A DNA stretch of 25,166 bases from AA29 sp041481445. Its GTDB lineage: Bacteria > Acidobacteriota > Vicinamibacteria > Fen-336. The position numbers and the translations under genes are program-made. Where the stretch lies: NCBI GenBank assembly GCA_041481445.1, contig JBGPBV010000104.1, positions 1 through 25,166 on the forward strand. Direction: 5' to 3'. The stretch's first letter is position 1. Every line of letters begins with the position of its first letter. The notes beneath the pieces were generated by a model. That model was not told the origin of the DNA and searched no databases. It worked only from the letters and a program-made list of their open reading frames with translations. Shown one piece after another: positions 15,069-22,686 of this stretch.

Positions 15069-16418
15069 ATGCCTGAGCTCCTGCGCCCTCTGGGCGGCGC
15101 CCTCGCCGCCTTCATCTTCTGGGCCGCGGACGCGATCTTCGGGCCCTGGACGATGGCGCTCCTGTTCGGCACCGGCCTGTTCCTCACCCTCCGCCTGCGC
15201 GTGGTGCAGATCACGCGCTTCCCCGAGGCCGTCCGGGCCATGGCCCCGGCGCGCGACAGCGATGCCCGCGGGGCGCTGAGCCCGTTCCAGTCCTTCATGA
15301 CCGCCCTGGCCGCGACCATCGGGACGGGCAACATCGCGGGGGTGGCCACGGCGGTGGTGACGGGAGGGCCGGGCGCGGTGTTCTGGATCTGGGCCTACGG
15401 CTTCTTCGCCACCGCGATCAAGTTCACGGAGGCGGTGCTCGGCCTCGAGTTCCGAGTGGTCGGCGCGGAAGGCCTCAGCGCGGGCCCGATGCACTACCTG
15501 CGCGACGGCATGAAGCTGCCGCGGCTGGGTTGGGCCTACGCCCTCATCGCCGGGATCGCCGCCCTCACCACGACCCCGATGTCGCAACCCAACTCGATCG
15601 CGGTGGTCCTCAAGAGCCAGTTCGGCATCCCGACCCTGGCCTCCGGCGTGGCCGTGGCCGTCCTGACCTGGCTCGTGATCATCGGGGGCATCAAGTCGAT
15701 CGGACGCGCGGCGGAAAAGCTGGCCCCCCTCAAGGTCGGCCTCTACCTCGTGGGTGGGCTGATCGTGATCGTCACCCACGCCGGCCAGCTCCCCTCCGTC
15801 CTTGCCCTGATCCTGCGGGAGGCCTTCTCCATGGGCGCGGTGATGGGGGGGACGGCCGGGGCCGGTATCATGGTCGCCATGCGCTACGGCGTCGCCCGCG
15901 GCATCTACGCCAACGAGGCGGGCTACGGCACGGCCGCGGTGGCCTACGCGACCGCGCGCAGCCGGGAGCCGCGCCAGCAGGGCCTCAACGCCGTGATGGA
16001 GGTCTTCATCGTCTCGTTCGTGACCTCCAGCATCAGCGCGCTGACCATCCTGGTCACCGGCGTCTGGCGGTCGGGGCTGACCAGCACCGCCGTCGTCGCC
16101 CAGGCCTTCGGCACCACGATCCCGAAAGGCGGGTGGATCGTGGCCGTGTGCGCCTTCCTCTTCGGCTACACGACGCTGATCGGGTGGGCCTACTACGGCG
16201 AGCAGTTCCTGGAGTACGTCTTCGGCCGGCGCATCACCATGCCCTATCGCTGGGTCTACTGCGGCCTGGTCGTGCTCGGCGCCATCGGCAAGGTCGACCT
16301 CGTCTGGGCCTGGGGAGACCTCATGAACGGCCTCCAGGTCTTCCCCAACCTCGTGGGCGTCATCGGGCTCAGCGGCCTGGCCGCGGCCACCCTGCGCAAC
16401 GGGCGCGCGCGGACGTGA
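15069..16418 (+). CDS. Sodium:alanine/glycine symporter, AGCS family
   Basis: A 449-residue inner-membrane protein with about ten hydrophobic spans, the usual length for the alanine-or-glycine:cation symporter family. Family signatures are GTGNIAG (85-91) followed by VATAVVTGGPGAVFWIWA, and further on GIYANEAGYGTAAVAYA. These carriers import alanine or glycine, sometimes D-alanine, with Na+. ATG 15069 is chosen because a TATGAT -10-like box lies 8 nt upstream and no longer frame is credible. The stop overlaps the lysA start as GTGA, so the pair is co-transcribed and probably translationally coupled. With the muropeptide genes further along, salvage of alanine released from peptidoglycan is a reasonable but unproven role. 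Confidence 0.93.
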   Translation: MPELLRPLGGALAAFIFWAADAIFGPWTMALLFGTGLFLTLRLRVVQITRFPEAVRAMAPARDSDARGALSPFQSFMTALAATIGTGNIAGVATAVVTGGPGAVFWIWAYGFFATAIKFTEAVLGLEFRVVGAEGLSAGPMHYLRDGMKLPRLGWAYALIAGIAALTTTPMSQPNSIAVVLKSQFGIPTLASGVAVAVLTWLVIIGGIKSIGRAAEKLAPLKVGLYLVGGLIVIVTHAGQLPSVLALILREAFSMGAVMGGTAGAGIMVAMRYGVARGIYANEAGYGTAAVAYATARSREPRQQGLNAVMEVFIVSFVTSSISALTILVTGVWRSGLTSTAVVAQAFGTTIPKGGWIVAVCAFLFGYTTLIGWAYYGEQFLEYVFGRRITMPYRWVYCGLVVLGAIGKVDLVWAWGDLMNGLQVFPNLVGVIGLSGLAAATLRNGRART

Positions 16419-17653
16419 CCGGCTTCGAACGGCGCGGGCCGTCCCTCCTCTGCGACGGCGTGTCGCTCGAGGAGGCGGCCGCCCGTCACGGCACGCCCCT
16501 GTACGTCTACAGCCGCGACGCGATCGTGGCCGCGTACCGGAGCTATGAGACGGCGTTCGCGGGCGTGCCGAACCGCATCTGCTACGCGCTCAAGGCCAAC
16601 GGCAGCGGGGCGATCCTCCGCCTGCTCGCCTCCCTCGGAGCCGGGGCCGACATCGTGTCCGGGTACGAGCTGCAGGCGGCCCTGCGCGCGGGGTTCCCAC
16701 CCGAGCGGATCGTGTTCTCCGGGGTCGGCAAGACCGAAGAGGAGATCGCGGCCGGCCTCGACGCCGGCATCGGCGAGTTCAACGCCGAGAGCGAGGACGA
16801 GATCGGCCGGATCTCCGCCCTCGCCGCCTCCCGCGGCCGCCGGGCCGCTCTCACCCTGCGCGTCAACCCCGACATCGACGCCCGCTCGCATCCCTACATC
16901 TCGACCGGCCTCCGCGACAACAAGTTCGGCGTGGACATCGCCTCCGCGCCCGGCATCCTCGAGCGCGCGCGGCGCCTGCCCGGGATCGACGTCGTGGGCG
17001 TGCAGAGCCATATCGGGTCGCAGATCCGCTCGCTGGCGCCGCTGCGGGAGGCGGTGGCGGCGCTGGTCGACCTGACCCGACGGCTCCTGGCCGAGGGCTA
17101 CGAGCTGCGCACCATCGACATCGGGGGCGGGCTGGGGGTGAACTACGAGGAGGGCACGGGCCCCGACGTCAACGAGTTCGCCGCCGCCGTCGTGCCCCTG
17201 CTCCGCGGCCTCGGGCTGACGGTGCTGCTGGAGCCGGGCCGGTCGCTGGTGGCGCGGGCGGGCGCGCTGCTCACGCGGGTCCTCTACGTCAAGGAGAGCC
17301 ACGGCAAGCGGTTCGTGATCGTGGACGCGGGGATGAACGACCTCCTGCGCCCCGCCCTCTACAAGGCGCACCACCGCATCGAGCCGTTGCAGGCCCGGGG
17401 GCGCGCGTCGCGGCTGGTGGACGTGGTGGGGCCCGTGTGCGAGACCGCCGACGCCTTCGCGCGCGACCGCGAGCTGGAGACGGTCGAGCCGGGCGATCTG
17501 CTCGCGGTGCGCGACGCCGGCGCCTACGGCTTCGTGATGGCCTCCACCTACAACATGCGTCCGCGGCCGGCGGAGGTGATGGTCGAGGACGGCCAGGTGC
17601 GCCTCATCCGGCGCCGCGAGACCTTCGAGGACCTGGTCGCCACCGAGACCTGA
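16415..17653 (+). CDS. lysA: Diaminopimelate decarboxylase
   Basis: 412 residues from GTG 16415, which overlaps the preceding TGA by 4 bp. A PLP-dependent fold-III enzyme that converts meso-diaminopimelate to L-lysine plus CO2, the last step of lysine synthesis. The PLP lysine is K60 in CYALKANG. Further family motifs are HIGSQI (199-204), the phosphate-binding GGGLGVNY (237-244), EPGRS (273-277), and C342-E343 in GPVCETAD, the substrate-contacting Cys-Glu of the active-site partner subunit. The C-terminal DAGAYGFVMASTYNMRPRP is also typical. Length and motifs are complete. Placement behind an alanine symporter and near murein-peptide genes suggests it may also use salvaged diaminopimelate; its biosynthetic role is sufficient on its own. 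Confidence 0.96.
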   Translation: MTGFERRGPSLLCDGVSLEEAAARHGTPLYVYSRDAIVAAYRSYETAFAGVPNRICYALKANGSGAILRLLASLGAGADIVSGYELQAALRAGFPPERIVFSGVGKTEEEIAAGLDAGIGEFNAESEDEIGRISALAASRGRRAALTLRVNPDIDARSHPYISTGLRDNKFGVDIASAPGILERARRLPGIDVVGVQSHIGSQIRSLAPLREAVAALVDLTRRLLAEGYELRTIDIGGGLGVNYEEGTGPDVNEFAAAVVPLLRGLGLTVLLEPGRSLVARAGALLTRVLYVKESHGKRFVIVDAGMNDLLRPALYKAHHRIEPLQARGRASRLVDVVGPVCETADAFARDRELETVEPGDLLAVRDAGAYGFVMASTYNMRPRPAEVMVEDGQVRLIRRRETFEDLVATET

Positions 17654-17664
17654 GGACGGCAGAG

Positions 17665-18561
17665 ATGATCCTGGTGACGGGCGGGGGCGGCTTCCTGGGC
17701 ACGGCCGTCTGCGCCGCCCTCGCCGGGCGCGGCCTGGACGTGCTGGCCAGCGATCGGACCTTCGCCCGCCCGCCGGAGTGGCCCTACCTGGTCGGCGACC
17801 TCACCGACCCCGGCTTCCTCTCCGTCCTCTTCGAGTCCCAGGGCGTCGACGACGTCGTCCACCTGGCCGGCCTCCTCAACACCGCCTCCCGCCTGCGCCC
17901 CGAGGAGGCGCTGCGCGTCAACGTGGGGGCCAGCCTGGCCCTGCTCGAGCGCGCCCGGCGCGCCGGCGTGGAGACCTTCGTCTTCGGCAGCTCGATCAGC
18001 GCTTACGGGTCGAAGCGCTTCGCCGAGTTCGGGCGCGTCGCGGAGACGGTGCCCGCCTCCCCGGACGACGTCTATGGCGTGGCCAAGCGCTACGTGGAGG
18101 TGGCGGGAGAGGCCCACCGCCGTGCCGGGGGCGTGGGATTCGTCGCCCTGCGCATCGCGATGGTGGTGGGGGCGGGGGCGGGCGAGACCGCGTCGCCCTG
18201 GCGGAGCCGCCTCTTCGAGGCCCTGGGCGGGGACGCGCCCGCCACCATCGACATCCCGTATGCCGAGGACGAGGTCATCCCCCTCGTGCACGTCGACGAC
18301 GTGGCGGAGGCGATCGGCGGCCTGCTCGCCGTGGCCCCCGCCGCCCACACCCTCTACAACGGGCCCGCGGAGAGCTGGCGCGGCGGGGACCTCGCGGAGT
18401 ACGTCGGCGGCCTGCGCCGGGAGGTCACGGTGACCTGCGGGCGCGCGCGTGTGGAGGGCATCCCCCAGGCCATCGACGACGGCCGCCTGGCCGGCGAGCT
18501 CGGCCTCACCCCCCTGCCGCTGCGCGAGCGGCTGGCCCGGGCCGCCCTCAGCGCTCGCTGA
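17665..18561 (+). CDS. NAD-dependent epimerase/dehydratase (extended SDR)
   Basis: 298 residues from ATG 17665, 11 nt after the lysA stop, with a GAGGA sequence about 8 nt upstream. The Rossmann nucleotide-binding loop is at residues 6-12 (GGGGFLG), and GDLTD (44-48) contacts the cofactor region. The catalytic set is Ser109-110 (FGSSISAYG), Tyr137 and Lys141 (YGVAK). This matches extended short-chain dehydrogenases that epimerise or oxidise nucleotide sugars and related compounds; the exact substrate cannot be read. It probably forms the third gene of the symporter-lysA operon. Its last 14 bp overlap the 3' end of the convergent serine hydrolase gene. Confidence 0.88.
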   Translation: MILVTGGGGFLGTAVCAALAGRGLDVLASDRTFARPPEWPYLVGDLTDPGFLSVLFESQGVDDVVHLAGLLNTASRLRPEEALRVNVGASLALLERARRAGVETFVFGSSISAYGSKRFAEFGRVAETVPASPDDVYGVAKRYVEVAGEAHRRAGGVGFVALRIAMVVGAGAGETASPWRSRLFEALGGDAPATIDIPYAEDEVIPLVHVDDVAEAIGGLLAVAPAAHTLYNGPAESWRGGDLAEYVGGLRREVTVTCGRARVEGIPQAIDDGRLAGELGLTPLPLRERLARAALSAR

Positions 18562-19465
18562 TCACGCGGCCCAGGTCGCTGGAGCGGGCCAGCCGGTCGA
18601 AGGTCTCGTAGAGGACGGCCGAGATCTCGCGGATGGCCGCTTCTCCGTCCGCGTCGCGGTGCAGGAACGTCGTATCGATGCTGACCGCGTACGGCCGTCC
18701 GGGCAGGTCCACGACGGCGGTCACGCAGCGCACGGCCTCGAGGGAGCCCGGCTTGTCCAGGACGGTCAATCCCTCCGGCAGGGGCACGCGGAACGGAGAG
18801 TCCTTGGGCGTGGCGAGCACGGCGCGGATGTCGCGGGCGGCGGCGGGGGAGAGGCCCTTGCCCGCGTAGATCGCCTCCACGAGGTGGCGCATCTCCGACG
18901 GCGTGCCGACGTTCTCGTCCCCGCGTCGCGCCGCCTCCAGGTCCATCATCTTGCGCCGGAGGCGCGTGTGGTCGAGGTCGAGGTCGTCCTCGAGGCGATG
19001 GTTGATCGCGGGCATGCCGAGCCGGTCGATGAGCACGTTGGTGGCCTCGTTGTCGGACCAGCCGACCATCATCACGGCGACGTCGCGCCAGGTCAGGCTG
19101 ACCTTGTCGCCCAGCTCCTGCAGGACGCCTCCGCCCTTCACGCGCGGCACCGGCGGCCGCGTGACCTGCGCGAGGTCGATCTTTCCCTCGTCGGCCTGGC
19201 GATAGAGCTCGTAGAGGACGGCGAGCTTGATCGACGAGGCCAGCGGGAACGGCTCGTCCGGACGGACCTCGAAGGACGTTCCCGTCTTGAGGTCCTTCAC
19301 GGAGAGGCCGAGCACGCCGTCGAGGCGCTTCTCGACGTCCTGCACTCTCGCGCGGAGGTGCGACCACAGCACGTCCTCCTTCTCGCCCGCCTCGGCGCGT
19401 GCCGCGGGCAGGACGACCAGGGTGGACAGCGCGACTGCGGCCGGGCGGAACCAGGGACACTTCAA
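18548..19465 (-). CDS. Class A beta-lactamase-like serine hydrolase, exported
   Basis: 305 residues from TTG 19465; an ATG at 19477 is in frame. I prefer the TTG because GGAGG (19471-19475) lies 5 nt upstream of it, overlapping the ATG itself, and it gives a clean signal peptide (MKCPWFRPAAVALSTLVVLPAARA). Penicillin-recognising motifs are S77-S-I-K80 (nucleophile and Lys), S137-D-N139, and K238-P-G240 in place of KTG. The omega-loop aligns by GDE (182-184) so that the deacylating Glu166 of class A enzymes falls on Met173 and Asn170 on Glu177. Without that Glu, efficient beta-lactam hydrolysis is doubtful; a DD-peptidase, esterase or beta-lactam-sensing role is possible. It is the last gene of the NlpC/P60-DUF819 operon, which suggests an act on cell-wall peptides. 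Confidence 0.88.
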   Translation of the reverse strand: MKCPWFRPAAVALSTLVVLPAARAEAGEKEDVLWSHLRARVQDVEKRLDGVLGLSVKDLKTGTSFEVRPDEPFPLASSIKLAVLYELYRQADEGKIDLAQVTRPPVPRVKGGGVLQELGDKVSLTWRDVAVMMVGWSDNEATNVLIDRLGMPAINHRLEDDLDLDHTRLRRKMMDLEAARRGDENVGTPSEMRHLVEAIYAGKGLSPAAARDIRAVLATPKDSPFRVPLPEGLTVLDKPGSLEAVRCVTAVVDLPGRPYAVSIDTTFLHRDADGEAAIREISAVLYETFDRLARSSDLGRVISER

Positions 19466-19470
19466 GGGAG

Positions 19471-19475
19471 CCTCC
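19471..19475 (-). promoter_or_regulatory. Ribosome binding site favouring a TTG start
   Basis: GGAGG on the minus strand lies 5 nt before TTG 19465. It overlaps the alternative ATG 19477, which has no ribosome site of its own. Confidence 0.6.
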
Positions 19476-19505
19476 ATGTGTTGGCGGTCGTCGGGAAGGC
19501 GCGCT

Positions 19506-20690
19506 TCATCGCGCGAGCCCGGACAGGCCCTGGGCCACGGCCAGGCCGAGGTAGGTGCCCACGACGTTGCCGAGAACGGCCAGGAGGAGCCCGACCGGGG
19601 CCATGGCCGGATGGTAGATCGCCGCCACCAGCGGCGCCGACGAGTACCCGCCCACGCAAGCCTGGCTGGCCGCGCCCAGGAAGAACAGCGGCGCGCGCAT
19701 CAGGCGGAGGGCGGCGAAGAGCAGGACGGCGTGGACCACGATGACGATCGCGCCGAGCAGGATGAACTGCGGATGGGAGACGACCTTGCGCAGGTCGCCC
19801 TGAGCGCCCACGGAGGCGAGCAGGAGATAGAACCCCGCGTAGCCCACGGTGGAGGCGCCCGCCTGCTCGAGGCGGGCGAGGGGCGTGAGGGACAAGAGGA
19901 GGGCGGCGGTGGTGAGCAGGATGATCGCCCACGAGAACGCGTTGAGGACCTGGCCGACGGGCGGCAGCAGCGTGCCCGCCTTGAGGCAGGCGGCGGTGAG
20001 CACCACGGCCAGGCCGACCATCAGCGTCATGTCCGCGACCGTGGACGGCCGCGTCGGCTTGTCGCGCAGGGAGGCCAGGCGCGCGCCTACTCCCTCCACG
20101 TCCCCGCGCTCGGCGCGGTTCCAGCGGTCGAAGACCTCCTGGCGTCCGGCCAGCCAGATGAGGACGCCCATCCACGAGTACGCGACCACGGTGTCCACGA
20201 TGATGAGGACGCCTTGCAGCTCGGGCGAGAGGCCGAGGGCGTTGGCGACCGCGACCAGGTTCGCGCTGCCGCCGATCCAGGTCGCCACCAGCGCCCCCAC
20301 CGCCTTCCAGGCCTCCGCGGGCAGCCAGGGCCGCAGCACGAGGAACCCGGTGACGCCGCCGAGCATGATGCCAATCATGCCCGCCGTCATCACCACCAGC
20401 GCCGTCCGCCCCAGGCGCGCGATGGCCTTGAGCTCGGAGGACAGGAGCAGCAGGGCGAGGCTGGCCGGGAGCAGGTAGCGCGCGATCGCGCGGTAGACCG
20501 GGCTCTCCGCGGGCAGGACGCCCGCGGTGGTGGAGAGCATGGGCAGGAAGTAGGTCCACACCAGGGCGGGCAGGCGGTCGAAGAGCGGGCGCAGCGCGGG
20601 CAGGCGGGCGACCTGGAAGACGATCGCGACCAGGGCGGCCAGGTAGGCGAAGACGAGCAGCGGGTCCTGGATCACCGGGCCCGGGCTCAC
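19506..20690 (-). CDS. DUF819-family integral membrane protein, putative transporter
   Basis: 394 residues from GTG 20690, whose GTGA overlaps the TGA of the upstream peptidase gene. About ten hydrophobic segments are arranged in two halves, with conserved small-residue breaks such as WIGGSANLVAVANALG in the first half and SQACVGGYSSAPLVAAIY in the second, the pattern of an inverted-repeat carrier. I recognise it as DUF819 (YjcL-like), a family with no function I know to be established. Placement between a muropeptide endopeptidase and a periplasmic serine hydrolase, divergent from a dipeptide epimerase, makes it the candidate importer of a murein peptide or of diaminopimelate/glutamate; this is inference from neighbourhood only. 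The serine hydrolase gene follows after about 40 nt. Confidence 0.87.
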   Translation of the reverse strand: MSPGPVIQDPLLVFAYLAALVAIVFQVARLPALRPLFDRLPALVWTYFLPMLSTTAGVLPAESPVYRAIARYLLPASLALLLLSSELKAIARLGRTALVVMTAGMIGIMLGGVTGFLVLRPWLPAEAWKAVGALVATWIGGSANLVAVANALGLSPELQGVLIIVDTVVAYSWMGVLIWLAGRQEVFDRWNRAERGDVEGVGARLASLRDKPTRPSTVADMTLMVGLAVVLTAACLKAGTLLPPVGQVLNAFSWAIILLTTAALLLSLTPLARLEQAGASTVGYAGFYLLLASVGAQGDLRKVVSHPQFILLGAIVIVVHAVLLFAALRLMRAPLFFLGAASQACVGGYSSAPLVAAIYHPAMAPVGLLLAVLGNVVGTYLGLAVAQGLSGLAR

Positions 20691-21601
20691 TGCGGCCGGC
20701 GCGCCCCGCGGTACAGCGCGACCCAGTAGGGATCGTCGAGGGACTCCTCGTGCACGTCCGGACGGGTGTGGGTGGTGGCGTTGATGAACCGCCCGTCGCC
20801 CACGTACATCCCGACGTGGGTGATCTTCTTCTGGCCGAAGAACACGAGGTCTCCCGGGCGCAGGTCGGCCCGCTCGACCGGGCGCGCGCGCGGATCGTCG
20901 AACTGCATGTCCGCGTCCCGGCGCAGCTCGACGCCGTGGGCGGCATAGACGCGGCTGGTGAGGCCGGAGCAGTCCACGCCGTGCGCGCTCATCCCGCCCC
21001 AGAGGTAGGGCACGCCGGCGAAGCGCCGGGCGGTGGCCACGAGGTCGGCCTCCGACCCGCGCGTGCGCGCCGCCTCGGCGTCGACGATGCGCACGTCCCC
21101 CGACTGCACGTAGGCGGGCTCGCCGCCGGGAAGGCGGACGGTGAGCCATCGCTTCTGAGGGTCCTCCGCCGGGCGGGTCACCTCGAGCCGCGCCCCGAGC
21201 GGCGCCTGGGCCTTGGGCCGGGCGGTGGTCACGTCGGGGGCGCGGTACAGGTTGGCCATGAGGCTCGTGACCTCCGCCACCGTCCCCTTGGCCGCGTAGC
21301 GCGCCGCCGTGCCGTCCGCGTACTCGAACACCGCGCGGGCGGGGACCCATCCCGTGTAGTGGTCGGGGGTCTCGATCCGCGCGAAGCCGTCGCGCGTCTC
21401 CAGCACGCCGACGACCTGGCCCAGGAGGGCCTGGCTGACCACGTCCTTGTCGGGATCGGGCGCGGAGTACATGTTCTCGACCGCGCCCAGCACGACGGCC
21501 TGGCGGGCTAGGCCCACCGCCGGAGCCGGAGTCCACGCCAGCGCGGCCAGCCACGTCCAGACTGCGATCCTCGCCCCCGCCCCGCCCCGCGCTCGGGTCA
21601 T
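20687..21601 (-). CDS. SH3-domain NlpC/P60 (C40) endopeptidase, YkfC-like
   Basis: 304 residues from ATG 21601, with AGGAGGG just upstream; a longer frame to 21634 lacks such a site. Residues 1-30 are a signal peptide. Two bacterial SH3-like domains cover about 35-95 and 105-175, followed by an NlpC/P60 catalytic domain (about 183-300). The catalytic Cys is C211 in YLWGGMSAHGVDCSGL, the His is H262 in THVGMYVGDG, and the third polar residue probably lies in INATTH (275-278). The architecture and the RDADMQF region match YkfC-type gamma-D-glutamyl-L-diamino-acid endopeptidases, which cleave the D-Glu/diaminopimelate bond of murein peptides after a free N-terminal L-Ala. The product L-Ala-D-Glu is the substrate of the epimerase encoded divergently. 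Confidence 0.93.
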   Translation of the reverse strand: MTRARGGAGARIAVWTWLAALAWTPAPAVGLARQAVVLGAVENMYSAPDPDKDVVSQALLGQVVGVLETRDGFARIETPDHYTGWVPARAVFEYADGTAARYAAKGTVAEVTSLMANLYRAPDVTTARPKAQAPLGARLEVTRPAEDPQKRWLTVRLPGGEPAYVQSGDVRIVDAEAARTRGSEADLVATARRFAGVPYLWGGMSAHGVDCSGLTSRVYAAHGVELRRDADMQFDDPRARPVERADLRPGDLVFFGQKKITHVGMYVGDGRFINATTHTRPDVHEESLDDPYWVALYRGARRPQ

Positions 21602-21622
21602 GTCCCTCCTCGTGAGCCCGCC

Positions 21623-21651
21623 ATCATCGAACACTCGCTCCGGCAGGTCAA
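21623..21651 (-). promoter_or_regulatory. Sigma70-type promoter of the NlpC/P60-DUF819-hydrolase operon
   Basis: On the minus strand TTGACC (21651-21646) and GATGAT (21628-21623) are separated by exactly 17 nt. A Shine-Dalgarno and ATG 21601 follow about 20 nt downstream. This is the best -35/-10 pair in the window. It lies next to the divergent epimerase promoter. Confidence 0.6.
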
Positions 21652-21661
21652 TCGCGGCCCG

Positions 21662-21667
21662 TATAAT
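21662..21667 (+). promoter_or_regulatory. Consensus -10 TATAAT, possible leaderless promoter of the dipeptide epimerase
   Basis: TATAAT is followed by 8 nt (CGCCGCCC) and ATG 21676. No Shine-Dalgarno exists and the -35 position (TCCGGC) is poor. The geometry places the transcript start at or within 2 nt of the ATG. Confidence 0.6.
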
Positions 21668-21675
21668 CGCCGCCC

Positions 21676-22686
21676 ATGCATCCCACCCTGCGCCATCGTC
21701 CGCTCGACCTGCGCCTGCGCCACGTCTTCCGCATCGCGCGCGGCGCCTCCGAGGTCCGCTCCAACCTGCTCGTGGAGGCGGAGGCGGAGGGGCGGGTCGG
21801 CCTGGGAGAGGCCGCGCCCATCCTGCGCTACGGCGAGGACCGCGCCTCCGCCGCGGCCGCGGTCGAGGAGATGGCGGGCCGCCTGGGCGACGCGCGCGCG
21901 TTCGGGGTGGCGGCGCGACGCGCGGCCGTGCCCGGCCAGTCCTCGGCGGAGGCGGCGGTGGACATGGCCCTCCACGACCTGGCCGGCCAGCGCCTGCAAG
22001 CCCCGCTCTTCGAGCTGCTCGGGCTCGACCCGTCCGATACCCCGCAGACGTCCTTCACGATCGGGATGGACGCCCCCGACGTGGTGGTGGCGAAGGTGCG
22101 CGAGGCCGCGGACTATCCGATCCTGAAGGTGAAGATGGGATCGGAGGACGACCGCGCGGTGCTGGAGGCGGTGCGCGACACCACCGACCGGCGGCTGCGC
22201 GTCGACGCCAACGAAGGCTGGACGCCGGCGGGGGCGCTCGAGCGGCTGGAATGGCTGGCCTCCCTCGGGGTGGAGCTCGTCGAGCAGCCCCTCCCGGCGG
22301 CCATGATCGAGGAGACGCGCGAGCTGCGGCGGCTCAGCCCGCTGCCCCTGTACGCGGACGAGAGCGTGCACCGGGCCGCGGACATCCCGGCCCTGGCCGG
22401 CGCCTTCGACGGCATCAACATCAAGCTCATGAAGTGCGGCGGCATCGCGGAGGCGCTGCGAATGATCGCGGTGGCGCGCGCGCACGGGATGAAGGTGATG
22501 CTCGGGTGCATGATCGAGTCGTCGGTCGCGATCACCGCCGCCGCCCACCTCTCGCCGCTGGTGGACACCGCCGACCTGGACGGCAACCTGCTGCTGGAAT
22601 CAGACCCCTACCAGGGCGCCACCGTGCGGGCGGGACGAATCGTGCTGCCGGAAGGGCCGGGACTCGGCGTGTCTATTCGTACCTGA
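21676..22686 (+). CDS. Dipeptide epimerase (L-Ala-D/L-Glu epimerase type, enolase superfamily)
   Basis: 336 residues from ATG 21676. The enolase-superfamily capping domain (1-120) precedes the barrel. Catalytic lysines are K151 and K153 (KVKMG) and K250 (NIKLMKCGG). Mg2+ ligands are D178 (RVDANEGW), E203 (VEQP) and D228 (ADES). The sequence LGCMIESSVAITAAAH and the D300-L-D302 motif, which binds the dipeptide amino end in L-Ala-D/L-Glu epimerases, point to dipeptides as substrates and not to muconate or succinylbenzoate. It likely converts L-Ala-D-Glu from murein into L-Ala-L-Glu for ordinary peptidases. The gene is divergent from the NlpC/P60 operon, giving the YkfB/YkfC pairing. Its last 14 bp overlap the convergent permease gene. 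Confidence 0.93.
   Translation: MHPTLRHRPLDLRLRHVFRIARGASEVRSNLLVEAEAEGRVGLGEAAPILRYGEDRASAAAAVEEMAGRLGDARAFGVAARRAAVPGQSSAEAAVDMALHDLAGQRLQAPLFELLGLDPSDTPQTSFTIGMDAPDVVVAKVREAADYPILKVKMGSEDDRAVLEAVRDTTDRRLRVDANEGWTPAGALERLEWLASLGVELVEQPLPAAMIEETRELRRLSPLPLYADESVHRAADIPALAGAFDGINIKLMKCGGIAEALRMIAVARAHGMKVMLGCMIESSVAITAAAHLSPLVDTADLDGNLLLESDPYQGATVRAGRIVLPEGPGLGVSIRT

Noticed and set aside
18548..19465. Canonical class A beta-lactamase resistance gene
   Set aside because: The deacylating Glu and the KTG Thr are not found at the aligned positions, and the context is cell-wall peptide metabolism.
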